NCBI RefSeq assembly: GCF_018739885.1
Contig: NZ_JADOES010000036.1
Coordinates: forward strand, 1 to 55,194
Origin: Leptothoe spongobia TAU-MAC 1115
Lineage (GTDB): Bacteria > Cyanobacteriota > Cyanobacteriia > Phormidesmidales > Phormidesmidaceae
Length of the DNA: 55,194 nt
Direction of reading: 5' to 3'
The translations under genes were made by a program, and so were the position numbers. Positions 43,859-51,985 of this stretch are shown in pieces (the stretch's first letter is position 1; each line of letters begins with the position of its first letter). The notes below the pieces were generated by a model. The model saw only the letters and a list, made by a program, of their open reading frames with translations, did no database searches and was not told the origin of the DNA.

Positions 43859-46555
43859 TTAGGATGGTGCTGAATTATCAGCCTGAGGAAGAAAATCTGG
43901 TAAATGTTGACTCAATGGCCCTACTAACGGCTCATGGTGGGGAGAAATAGCTTCTGTGGCCGTGCTTTTTTCAGCATGACTGTCATTGTCAGCATCTACA
44001 GAAACTGCTGGCAAAAGGCTATCAGAATGAGCTGAACCATTGGGTTCTAAGCTATCTAGATGCTCCTGAATAGGATTAAATTCTTTGTGGGGTGATGATT
44101 TCTCTCCCCAATTTTCCAAAACATCATACCCTGGCAAAGTTTTCTCGGCGGGGATGAGGGTATCATCACGTTGCTCAGGTACTAAGTCGTCAATACCAGA
44201 AGCATCGATGCCATCATCAGCTCCATCATCAATAAATGTTGCATCGGGCAATGTCTGGGGGACAGTATCAACCTTGGGCAGAGGTGTCGATTGTATCGGC
44301 TCGGCAACTTGATCTAGATCATCGGGGGCCGATAAATTAACCTCATACTCATCAGGCTGAGTATTAAAAGTATCTAGGGGGTTAGTCGGCAGTTCATTGC
44401 GCTTAGGCACGCTATCAATTGGTTCATATACTGGAGGAGCAATAACGTCATAACCCCCTTCTAAATCAGCATCTGGGGTGTTAGGTGCAAAGCCATTTGA
44501 CTCAAAGCCATCTGCCTCAAAACCATTAAAGCCATCTGCTTCAGAACCATTTAAGTCATTAATATCTTCATTCTCTAACTCAAAGGTCCCCCATTCAAAA
44601 GGCTCTGGCTCGAAAATATCTAATTCAGGAGTCATATCCCCACTGGTATCAACCGGACTAACTGGCGTTCCCGGTTCTAACTCACCCAGAGTTTTGATCG
44701 GAGCTACAGGCTTATCTGGCTTGAGCAAAGGGCTCTTTTGAGGAGCAACTTCTAAGATTGTTGGAAATTGTAACGGAAAAGGTAAAGCATCAGACGCTTG
44801 ACGAATTTGTTTAAGAATAGTTTTGGCTGTTTCTCCGGAAGCTGGTCGAGGTCGAGCTTCCTTAATGCGAATAGGCAGGAACTCAACCTTCATCTGTTTA
44901 TTCCGTAGGGATACCCGCAGGGCAGCTGTGTCGTGATCAGCTAAGGGGGTGTCGTGAAAGACAAAATCTCCCAGGGAGTAAACAATGGGACGCGATTTAT
45001 ATAGCTCAGCCCCCTGTATCTGATCGGGATGATAGCCAACAACTAAGTCAGCACCAGCATCAATTGCCGATCTGGATAAATTGACTTGCTGTGTGTTGGG
45101 CTCAATATCTAGATCGCCATACCACCGATAATTAACAACGATCCAATCTACGGCTTCACGTAGAGCAGCAATATCTTCAATGATGCTATCTCGTTCTTGA
45201 ATATTAAGTCCTGCTTTACCTAGGGTTGCGGCATCATCGCTGTCAGGGGCATAGCTCAAATAAGCAATTCGCTGTCCTTTGACTTCGAGCACCTCGGGGC
45301 GGCGAGCCTCTTGCTGATCGCGGCCTGCTCCTACGCGATAAATTCCAGCACTATCTAGCGTTTTTAACGTTTCGGTAAGGCCTTGGTGACCATAATCCAT
45401 TGTCTGGACTCCGGTTAACCCGACAATGTCAATACCTCCCTGACGTAGAGCATCTACTGCTTCAGGACGAGATCGATCAAAGTAGCTTTCCTGAAGAGAT
45501 GTATCCGCAGCTGCTAGAGAATTACCCAGCCCTACCATGGCTACATCAGCTTTTCGAAACATATCCAAATCACCCAGCACTTGCCCAACTGCCTCAGGTG
45601 TTTGGAGCGGAACCTCTCCCACCGGAACTTCTCCGCCAAACATGAGTGTGACTGTGGGATTCTCCGGATCACTGTTGGGCTCATGGGACATGACGGCCAC
45701 TGGTTCTAGTGCCGCAGATACTGATGAGCCACGCATAGATGACCGATAGGCAATCTCTTGAGCCTCAACATTGTTCAGGGGACGCCAACCATCGTTTTTA
45801 AATGTGGGCAGGGTAGGCTCTGACTTTTTAGTAACTTCACCTCTTTGAGACATCACAGTCTCAGTCATACAACCCAAAATAAAGGCTGCTGCCGCCGAGC
45901 CAGTCACCACGATAGCTCTCATATATTTAAACTGTTGCTCAATGATTTCCTTGGGAGCAAACCGACGACGGATCTCTCGTCGTTGAGCAGCAGTTTGGTC
46001 ACTGTCGATATCAGCGGGACGGATGTGCACTAAGGGGGAGGGGGTATTACTCCGATTGGGTCGCCGTCGCCGCTCCTGAGGATGGGACTCCTTAGGGATT
46101 AGGTAAGATGGAACTGCTTTTAAGGTCTCACCGCCATAGTTGGTCGCGGTAAGTATTTCAACCGGAGAGGTGGCAACGGCTTCGGGAGGCTTTGGCTGTT
46201 CTACTGGTGTTTTTGGAGATTCTTGAGGAAAACTTTTTTGTTGCCTCAGCTTTACTCGCTGTTGCCATAGGGGCTGATCGGTACCAACCAAGCGTCCCAC
46301 TACATACACACCACGAATAACGCCAGACTCCAGTCTACAAATGCGATTGCAAACTAATCGAATGAGCGCATCTTGCTTTGGAGGGCGCTCAAACTCAAGC
46401 AAAATCTGTAAATAGCCAGGGAATTTGTCAGTTTGAACACGGGCATAAATAGATTGGGGTACCAATGGATAGTTAAGCCACAGAGCAATGGAGCGAAAGT
46501 GCCCGGTTGCAGCTAACTGCTTTACCTCGTTGATATCGACAGGGGTGTGGACCAT
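43859..46555 (-). CDS. CapA-family (PGA_cap) protein with degenerate active site
   Basis: An 898-residue protein in four parts: a globular N-terminal domain (1-110; SIALWLNYPLVPQSIYARVQTDKFPGY), a basic linker (about 150-205; RRRRPNRSN, RREIRRRF), a single membrane helix near 215-230 (AIVVTGSAAAAFILGCM), and a CapA-like metallophosphatase fold (about 300-575). The last 300 residues are acidic and low-complexity (NGFEADGFESNGF). In the CapA domain the metal-site motifs are altered: the first GD motif reads FGGEVPVGE, NNHxxDYG reads GVQTMDYG, HWG reads NYRWYG, and GHHPH reads GYHPDQ. It may bind without catalysing. It lies in a run of minus-strand genes. Its role in exopolysaccharide is inferred only from the family. 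Confidence 0.85.
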   Translation of the reverse strand: MVHTPVDINEVKQLAATGHFRSIALWLNYPLVPQSIYARVQTDKFPGYLQILLEFERPPKQDALIRLVCNRICRLESGVIRGVYVVGRLVGTDQPLWQQRVKLRQQKSFPQESPKTPVEQPKPPEAVATSPVEILTATNYGGETLKAVPSYLIPKESHPQERRRRPNRSNTPSPLVHIRPADIDSDQTAAQRREIRRRFAPKEIIEQQFKYMRAIVVTGSAAAAFILGCMTETVMSQRGEVTKKSEPTLPTFKNDGWRPLNNVEAQEIAYRSSMRGSSVSAALEPVAVMSHEPNSDPENPTVTLMFGGEVPVGEVPLQTPEAVGQVLGDLDMFRKADVAMVGLGNSLAAADTSLQESYFDRSRPEAVDALRQGGIDIVGLTGVQTMDYGHQGLTETLKTLDSAGIYRVGAGRDQQEARRPEVLEVKGQRIAYLSYAPDSDDAATLGKAGLNIQERDSIIEDIAALREAVDWIVVNYRWYGDLDIEPNTQQVNLSRSAIDAGADLVVGYHPDQIQGAELYKSRPIVYSLGDFVFHDTPLADHDTAALRVSLRNKQMKVEFLPIRIKEARPRPASGETAKTILKQIRQASDALPFPLQFPTILEVAPQKSPLLKPDKPVAPIKTLGELEPGTPVSPVDTSGDMTPELDIFEPEPFEWGTFELENEDINDLNGSEADGFNGFEADGFESNGFAPNTPDADLEGGYDVIAPPVYEPIDSVPKRNELPTNPLDTFNTQPDEYEVNLSAPDDLDQVAEPIQSTPLPKVDTVPQTLPDATFIDDGADDGIDASGIDDLVPEQRDDTLIPAEKTLPGYDVLENWGEKSSPHKEFNPIQEHLDSLEPNGSAHSDSLLPAVSVDADNDSHAEKSTATEAISPHHEPLVGPLSQHLPDFLPQADNSAPS

Positions 46556-46717
46556 TAATTTCTCTAGCGCTGACAGGTATCAGAGTGTAGATGGACTACT
46601 AAACCCCCGAACTTGTCTGACAGAGTGTATCAAAGACGTCTATCTTGTCAACTGTATTAACACTATTTTTTCTGGAATACTTAGGCTTACAAAGGATATT
46701 TAGGCGTTATTTGGCTC

Positions 46718-48046
46718 TTATTCTTGGGAACTTGGGGGGGCACTATCGGACTGGGGAATAGAGGAGGGTGCCGTTTCAGTAGAGGGGGCAACAGGCTTGA
46801 GCACGGGCACCGCATTATTCATCGTCTGGTAAACCGTCTGGGAAATTCGCCTAATAAGTTCTCGGGCTCGGCCATCGTTATCGGGACGCTGCACCAAGGT
46901 TGCGATCGCATACCGCTTCCCATTGGGTAAATCCATTAGTGCCACATCTCCCAGCAACTCACCAATATTGCCAGTTTTGTTATAACTAACAGTCGCTTCA
47001 CTCACACCAGCGGGTAGCAGCTTCTTATTGTAGGTACGCTGTAAAATATTAAATATTCGGTCACGGGAACGCAGGCTAACAATCTCACCTTTATGTAGAT
47101 GGGCAAACATACGTACTAGATCTTGCGCACTCGTTGTATTGGTTCCTTCTATGTCGGGTAGTGGATTGTTGATGACCGTAGCACCGAGCCCCCAATCAAC
47201 AAACTGCTGATTCAGTGCTGGAGCGCCACCCAATAGATCGATCATCATATTAGTAGCTGTATTATCACTATTGATAATCATTTGAGTAGCCACTTCTAAG
47301 GCGGTATACCGTGTCCCTGGCGGTTGTATTTGCATATCACCAGAGCCTTCAGCAATTTGGCCCGACTGTATCGCCATAGCTTGATCTACAGTGATCCGAC
47401 CATCATCCACAGCCTTGAAAAAGGCCACTAAGATCGGCAACTTGATGGTACTCGCTGCCGGAATAGCAGCATTACCAGCAACATCTACATAGTTGCCTGT
47501 ATCTAGATCAAACACATAAATAGTTGGTGTCAGTTCAGGAATGAGATCCTGCAGCTCAACTAGTTTGGCTTTTAACGTCGTTAGCTCCTGAGTACGAACC
47601 AGCACCGTATCGTCAACATCGGCAGATGCCGTTACCGCCGACTGAGTTTCGGCAGCGGTCCCCCTAATCAACTGCTCATCAGCAGGTGTGAGCACAGATA
47701 GTACTGTACCGGCAATAGCTGCTACCCCTAGTCCAATAATCAGTAAGCGAATACCATAGACCAAAGGTTTGGGTAGCTGAGGGAAAAAAGAGGACTTGGG
47801 CTGAGGTGGCCAAGTAGAGCGAGAACCACGACGAGTACGACGCATATGGCGAGACGGATCGACCATATTGCCAAACATGCCAGTCGCCGGATCAGATTGT
47901 GTCGAGTTTTGAGGCAGTTTTACGGCACGTGATCGTTTAGATCTATCTGTCCTTGGTTTACCACCCCCCAAGGGAGAGGATTTAGATCGCCTCTGTCGGC
48001 GTTGCTGTCGGCGTGATTTCGAATAAGGCTGCTGTGAATCCGTCAT
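46718..48046 (-). CDS. PBP-A-like serine hydrolase (class A beta-lactamase fold)
   Basis: Predicted membrane-anchored DD-peptidase of 442 residues, similar in layout to the cyanobacterial PBP-A group. Residues 1-85 are basic and disordered; one helix (YGIRLLIIGLGVAAIAGTVLSVL) follows. The domain from about 140 has the serine motif STIK near residue 199, SDN near 258 and KTG near 357, all intact. The omega-loop glutamate of true class A beta-lactamases is not evident in PLPDIEGTNTTSAQDLV, which favours peptidoglycan processing over antibiotic hydrolysis. ATG at 48046 was used; a GTG four codons upstream is possible. Confidence 0.88.
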   Translation of the reverse strand: MTDSQQPYSKSRRQQRRQRRSKSSPLGGGKPRTDRSKRSRAVKLPQNSTQSDPATGMFGNMVDPSRHMRRTRRGSRSTWPPQPKSSFFPQLPKPLVYGIRLLIIGLGVAAIAGTVLSVLTPADEQLIRGTAAETQSAVTASADVDDTVLVRTQELTTLKAKLVELQDLIPELTPTIYVFDLDTGNYVDVAGNAAIPAASTIKLPILVAFFKAVDDGRITVDQAMAIQSGQIAEGSGDMQIQPPGTRYTALEVATQMIINSDNTATNMMIDLLGGAPALNQQFVDWGLGATVINNPLPDIEGTNTTSAQDLVRMFAHLHKGEIVSLRSRDRIFNILQRTYNKKLLPAGVSEATVSYNKTGNIGELLGDVALMDLPNGKRYAIATLVQRPDNDGRARELIRRISQTVYQTMNNAVPVLKPVAPSTETAPSSIPQSDSAPPSSQE

Positions 48047-48093
48047 AAGTGTAAACACATATTGCTATGGTTGCCCGCTGCTGGAAAGCACAG

Positions 48094-48864
48094 CTAAGGG
48101 ACTTTTAAATCGGACCCTGATTGGTCAGCTTCCTGATCGCCAGTAGCCCAGTCTATTTGCCGTAGGATACCGCGTAGCATGGCAACATCTTGAGCAGACA
48201 AGGCAGCTCGATGTCCCAGTTGTCGAAACTTTCGCATACGACTTGGAGCTGTATGGGGATAAAGATAGCCGATTTTTAACAAAATCGACTCCAAGTGATG
48301 ATAATACCCGTCTAGCTGATCTAGCGTAGCTGTCGTAACGCTTGCTGGGCCATTCCCTAAAGGCTGTGGTCGCTGCCCCACACGGGACAGTTCGTAGCAG
48401 CAAATGGCAACTGCTTGAGCTAAGTTTAGAGACTCATAAGGGGGACGGGTGGCAATTTTAATAAAGCGTTGGGCATGAAGCATTTCATCATTATTGAGAC
48501 CGCGATCCTCCGGTCCAAAGATTAAGGCTGTTGGTGATGACTCCAATAACCACGGTAGAGCTAGTTCCGGTGATTCGAGTGGTGTTTGCAAATCTCGGCT
48601 GCGGGCAGTGGTTGCAATGGCGCGCTGACATCCCACCAGTGCCTTTGGCAGACTGTCAACCATTTGAGACGCTTCAATAATTTCGTAAGCATGCACAGCC
48701 ATTTGTTTCGCATCGTCACTATAGGGGTCGCATTGGGGATTAACCAAGACAAGCTGAGATAGACCAAAGTTTTTCATAACCCGCGCCACCGAACCAACAT
48801 TTAATGGACCAGCGGGTTCAACTAGCACAATACGTAATTCTGCTATGGAGGTGCCAGGGGACAT
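48094..48864 (-). CDS. trmJ: tRNA (cytidine/uridine-2'-O-)-methyltransferase TrmJ-like
   Basis: SPOUT-fold methyltransferase of 256 residues that would 2'-O-methylate position 32 of tRNAs using SAM. The opening RIVLVEPAGPLNVGSVARVMKNFGL contains the conserved N-x-G-x-x-x-R. The SAM knot has ALIFGPEDRGLNNDEM and PYESLNLAQAVAICCYEL. The C-terminal extension (about 165-256; ATLDQLDGYYHHLESILLKIGYL) is the dimerisation part typical of TrmJ. Target position is inferred from the family. Confidence 0.9.
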   Translation of the reverse strand: MSPGTSIAELRIVLVEPAGPLNVGSVARVMKNFGLSQLVLVNPQCDPYSDDAKQMAVHAYEIIEASQMVDSLPKALVGCQRAIATTARSRDLQTPLESPELALPWLLESSPTALIFGPEDRGLNNDEMLHAQRFIKIATRPPYESLNLAQAVAICCYELSRVGQRPQPLGNGPASVTTATLDQLDGYYHHLESILLKIGYLYPHTAPSRMRKFRQLGHRAALSAQDVAMLRGILRQIDWATGDQEADQSGSDLKVP

Positions 48865-48894
48865 GTGATTTAAATAGTTGCTAGTTCTGCATGG

Positions 48895-48924
48895 TGTAGG
48901 GGCGTTGCATGCAACGCCCCTACA
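48895..48924. repeat. 30-bp perfect palindrome at the end of the chorismate lyase gene
   Basis: TGTAGGGGCGTTGCA joins its exact reverse complement TGCAACGCCCCTACA without a spacer. The minus-strand stop codon of chorismate lyase (TAG, 48922-48920) is inside the right arm. It is very similar to GGGGC-ended palindromes that are repeated in cyanobacterial genomes. It may act as a bidirectional terminator. Confidence 0.9.
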
Positions 48925-49528
48925 AGGATGAACGCATCGGACCTAAATAGCGCATTAGATACGGTGAAAACACTTCATAGATCAGAGTAAGGGGTTTTCC
49001 ATGATGCCAAAATAGATAATGACGCCCCCAAAATGGCCCCTTCTGACCAAATGCAGTCTCTAATGCTGGATTCCAGCCATAATAAACACCTTGAATATCG
49101 CGATAAAGCTCGGTGCGCAAATTAGCCAAGCTAGCCCAAATCGGCAAGGAGCGATTCTTTAGGTACTCATCGACGTGACTGGCTTCCCACCAAGAAGTAG
49201 CATAGGCCAATCTCTGACCAGAAGCCGTTCGCAACCATACCTGTCGTCTGAGTCGAGGCCCTGGCACATAGCTGATGACATCAGGAGCGCCATCATTTGC
49301 CATGCCAACTAGGGACATTTCGATGACATCAACCTCGGTGGGCTCACGCGTTAGCAATTGTAGATGACGTGTGGGAGATCCATCCCCCAACATCAAAATC
49401 TGCCATGCTGGCGATAGTTGGTCATGGGGGAGACCCCTCTTGACAACTGTTTCATCCCCTTGCCATAGCATATCTAGAGAATGCCAGCCGGTGATTTGGG
49501 GAGCCGACGGTCCAAGCGCTGAAGTCAA
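48920..49528 (-). CDS. chorismate lyase (plastoquinone pathway, DUF98/UbiC-like)
   Basis: Removes pyruvate from chorismate to give 4-hydroxybenzoate, the ring precursor of plastoquinone. The 202 residues match the cyanobacterial type rather than E. coli UbiC: AWQILMLGDGSPTRHLQLLTREPTEVDVIEM, PGPRLRRQVWLRTASGQRLAYATSWW, and FWGRHYLFWHHGKPLTLIYEVFSPYL. The starting codon is UUG (49528); the only nearby ATG would remove the conserved WHSLDMLWQG segment. The stop codon lies in a 30-bp palindrome. Confidence 0.88.
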   Translation of the reverse strand: MTSALGPSAPQITGWHSLDMLWQGDETVVKRGLPHDQLSPAWQILMLGDGSPTRHLQLLTREPTEVDVIEMSLVGMANDGAPDVISYVPGPRLRRQVWLRTASGQRLAYATSWWEASHVDEYLKNRSLPIWASLANLRTELYRDIQGVYYGWNPALETAFGQKGPFWGRHYLFWHHGKPLTLIYEVFSPYLMRYLGPMRSSL

Positions 49529-49700
49529 AGCTGTTTACAAAAATTCATGAGTATTTTCATGATATACGCTTGACTTGAGCTCTGCTGATATTTGCTGCTT
49601 GAACAGTCCCCAAAGGTATTAAAGCTTTTAAGTGTCATAGCCCATCAACAGCACATAGGCAACACAGGCTGATATGGCTTAGAACGCTTGAATAAATTAA

Positions 49701-49782
49701 TGCGGATGGCGAGAATCGAACTCGCATGGCATAAGCCACACGCCCCTCAAGCGTGCGTGTCTACCAATTCCACCACATCCGC
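49701..49782 (-). tRNA. trnL: tRNA-Leu (GAG)
   Basis: Class II tRNA of 82 nt on the minus strand. Acceptor GCGGATG pairs with CATCCGC. The D-region has TGGAATTGGTAGACA. The anticodon stem CACGC/GCGTG encloses TTGAGGG, giving GAG (plus-strand 49746-49748). The variable arm TGGCTTATGCCA and T-arm GCGAGTTCGATTCTCGC are complete. The discriminator is A; CCA is not encoded. It reads CUC and CUU codons. Confidence 0.96.
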
Positions 49783-49962
49783 AGATATGCTAGGAGCTGC
49801 CTAACAGCATATAACAGTAAACCATAAACAGCTCCTCGAAGGATGAGATTTTATCTGCCAAATTTCGTTCAACTATCCTAGGGAAAATAGCCTGCGTGGT
49901 ACGATCAGCTTCCGTCATATGATGCACATAGATAAAAGTTTCCTTAGGGTAGTGGCTGGCCG

Positions 49963-51306
49963 ATGCGCTTTTCGAAAATCTTGATTGCGAACCGAGGTGA
50001 AATTGCTCTGCGAATTTTGCGCACCTGTGAGGAAATGGGAATAGCAACCGTCGCGGTTCATTCCACCATTGATCGCCACGCTCTCCATGTACAGCTCGCT
50101 GACGAAGCCATCTGTATTGGTGAAGCCCCAAGCAGTCGTAGCTATCTAAACGTTCCTAATATTATTGCTGCTGCAATGACAACAGGAGCGAGTGCCATTC
50201 ATCCTGGCTATGGCTTTCTGGCTGAAAATGATCGCTTTGTAGATATCTGTGCTGACCACAAAATTGTATTTATCGGTCCATCGGCAGCCGCGATGCGGGC
50301 CATGGGGGATAAGTCCACAGCCAAAGCCACCATGCAACGAGTCAAGGTGCCGACGGTACCTGGCAGCCAAGGCTTATTAGATACACCGGAACAGGCCAGT
50401 GCTTTGGCAGCAGAAATTGGTTACCCCGTTATGGTTAAGGCAACAGCAGGCGGCGGTGGACGCGGTATGCGCCTGGTTCGAGAAGCGGGGGATATGACCA
50501 AGCTTTTTCTGTCGGCCCAGGGTGAGGCTGAAGCAGCCTTTGGTAACGGTGGTATCTACCTAGAAAAATTTGTCGAAAATCCGCGTCACATCGAGTTTCA
50601 GATTTTGGCCGATAGTTACGGCAATGTCGTTCATTTGGGTGAGCGAGATTGTTCAATTCAGCGTCGTCACCAAAAGCTCTTGGAAGAAGCTCCCAGTCCT
50701 GCCCTTGATCCAGCACTACGGGAAAAAATGGGTGATGCTGCCGTACGTGCTGCTAAGGCTATCAACTACGTGGGAGCCGGTACCGTAGAATTCCTGGTCG
50801 ATAGCCAAGGTAATTTCTACTTTATGGAAATGAATACTCGGATCCAGGTAGAGCATCCGGTCACAGAAATGGTGACAGGGATTGACCTGATTGGTGAGCA
50901 AATCCGGATTGCCCAGGGCGAACGATTGTCATTCACCCAGGACGATATTATCCTCAAAGGACATTCTATTGAATGTCGTATTAATGCTGAGGATCCTGAT
51001 CATAATTTTCGACCGAACCCTGGGCGTATTAATGGTTATCTAGCTCCCGGTGGTCTTGGAGTACGCATGGATTCTCATGTGTATACAGACTACGACATTC
51101 CTCCTTACTATGACTCTCTGATCGGAAAACTGATTGTTTGGGGCCCCAATCGCGATACGGCCATTCAGAGAATGAAACGAGCTCTGAGAGAATGTGCAAT
51201 CACGGGTTTGCCTACCACCATTGGGTTTCATCAACAGGTCTTAGAGCGCCCTGAATTTCTCAAGGGAGAAGTCTACACCAACTTTGTTAATCAAATGATG
51301 GGGTAG
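49963..51306 (+). CDS. accC: acetyl-CoA carboxylase biotin carboxylase subunit
   Basis: Carboxylates biotin on the carrier protein AccB using ATP and bicarbonate, the first half-reaction of fatty acid synthesis. The 447 residues are the standard length. KILIANRGEIALRILRTCEEMG opens the N-terminal domain. The ATP-grasp loop is VKATAGGGGRGMRLV; catalytic segments include HIEFQILADSYGNVVHLGERDCSIQRRHQK and FMEMNTRIQVEHPVTEM. accB is not in the window. A 16-bp tandem duplication follows directly after the stop. Confidence 0.97.
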   Translation: MRFSKILIANRGEIALRILRTCEEMGIATVAVHSTIDRHALHVQLADEAICIGEAPSSRSYLNVPNIIAAAMTTGASAIHPGYGFLAENDRFVDICADHKIVFIGPSAAAMRAMGDKSTAKATMQRVKVPTVPGSQGLLDTPEQASALAAEIGYPVMVKATAGGGGRGMRLVREAGDMTKLFLSAQGEAEAAFGNGGIYLEKFVENPRHIEFQILADSYGNVVHLGERDCSIQRRHQKLLEEAPSPALDPALREKMGDAAVRAAKAINYVGAGTVEFLVDSQGNFYFMEMNTRIQVEHPVTEMVTGIDLIGEQIRIAQGERLSFTQDDIILKGHSIECRINAEDPDHNFRPNPGRINGYLAPGGLGVRMDSHVYTDYDIPPYYDSLIGKLIVWGPNRDTAIQRMKRALRECAITGLPTTIGFHQQVLERPEFLKGEVYTNFVNQMMG

Positions 51307-51309
51307 ACC

Positions 51310-51341
51310 ATAGGTCTTCTAATCTATAGGTCTTCTAATCT
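51310..51341. repeat. 16-bp tandem duplication after accC
   Basis: ATAGGTCTTCTAATCT occurs twice without a gap (51310-51325, 51326-51341), just after the accC stop. The second copy, with AGAAG following, can form a CTTCT/AGAAG hairpin near the next gene's ribosome-binding site. Confidence 0.9.
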
Positions 51342-51356
51342 AGAAGAGAGATTTTT

Positions 51357-51890
51357 ATGGCTGATGATTATCCAAAGCAGGTGAAATCTTTCCACCAAGC
51401 ACTCTATCGTTTTCGAGGAGTGCTGGAAGTCAATACAGGCTTAAAACCATTGGACAAAATACCACTGGAGAATTATCAACTTCCAGGAAAAATGGGAGAT
51501 CTCCCCCATGCGCTCCTACGTCGTACCCAAGGGGGATTGGCCCATGAAGCCTGGGCTAATACAGATGTGATTTTGTCCTATGATCGTGCGGGCTGGCTCA
51601 CATTAGAGTTTCTTGCTTGGTGGGTGAGAGACTGTTCTCGTAATGGAGAACAGATTCAGATCAGACCCCAGGCTTTGGCACCGCTAGCGGGAGAAGACAT
51701 TCAGCTGGGTACCACATTAAAGTTTGTGATTGATCACTTTTGTCTTTTGCCAGATAAAAGTCTTACCCCCATGTTGGCATTGTTGGAAAAACAGGGTCAA
51801 GAGCTTAACACTGCGATTGATAGTTATGACAATGTGCTAGGTGATTTATTGGTCGAGGAGTCGTTGCCAGAAACACCATCAACAGATTAA
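51357..51890 (+). CDS. protein of unknown function, 177 aa
   Basis: I do not recognise this soluble protein. It has no signal peptide or membrane segment. Features are RFRGVLEVNTGLKPLDKIPLENYQLPG, a tryptophan-rich middle (AGWLTLEFLAWWVRDCSRNGEQ), and a helical, acidic C-terminus (NVLGDLLVEESLPETPSTD). A ribosome-binding site (AGAAGAGAG) lies close to the ATG, and the frame is clean. It starts 50 bp after accC, and argJ follows 95 bp later, so it may share a transcript with either. Confidence 0.75.
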   Translation: MADDYPKQVKSFHQALYRFRGVLEVNTGLKPLDKIPLENYQLPGKMGDLPHALLRRTQGGLAHEAWANTDVILSYDRAGWLTLEFLAWWVRDCSRNGEQIQIRPQALAPLAGEDIQLGTTLKFVIDHFCLLPDKSLTPMLALLEKQGQELNTAIDSYDNVLGDLLVEESLPETPSTD

Positions 51891-51985
51891 AAGATCTCCT
51901 TCTAAAGTATTGATAGGGAAAAGTAGGCATTGAGGATACACTCAGATAGCTCTCGATAAAGTAACCAAATAGCTTTGACAAGGAC

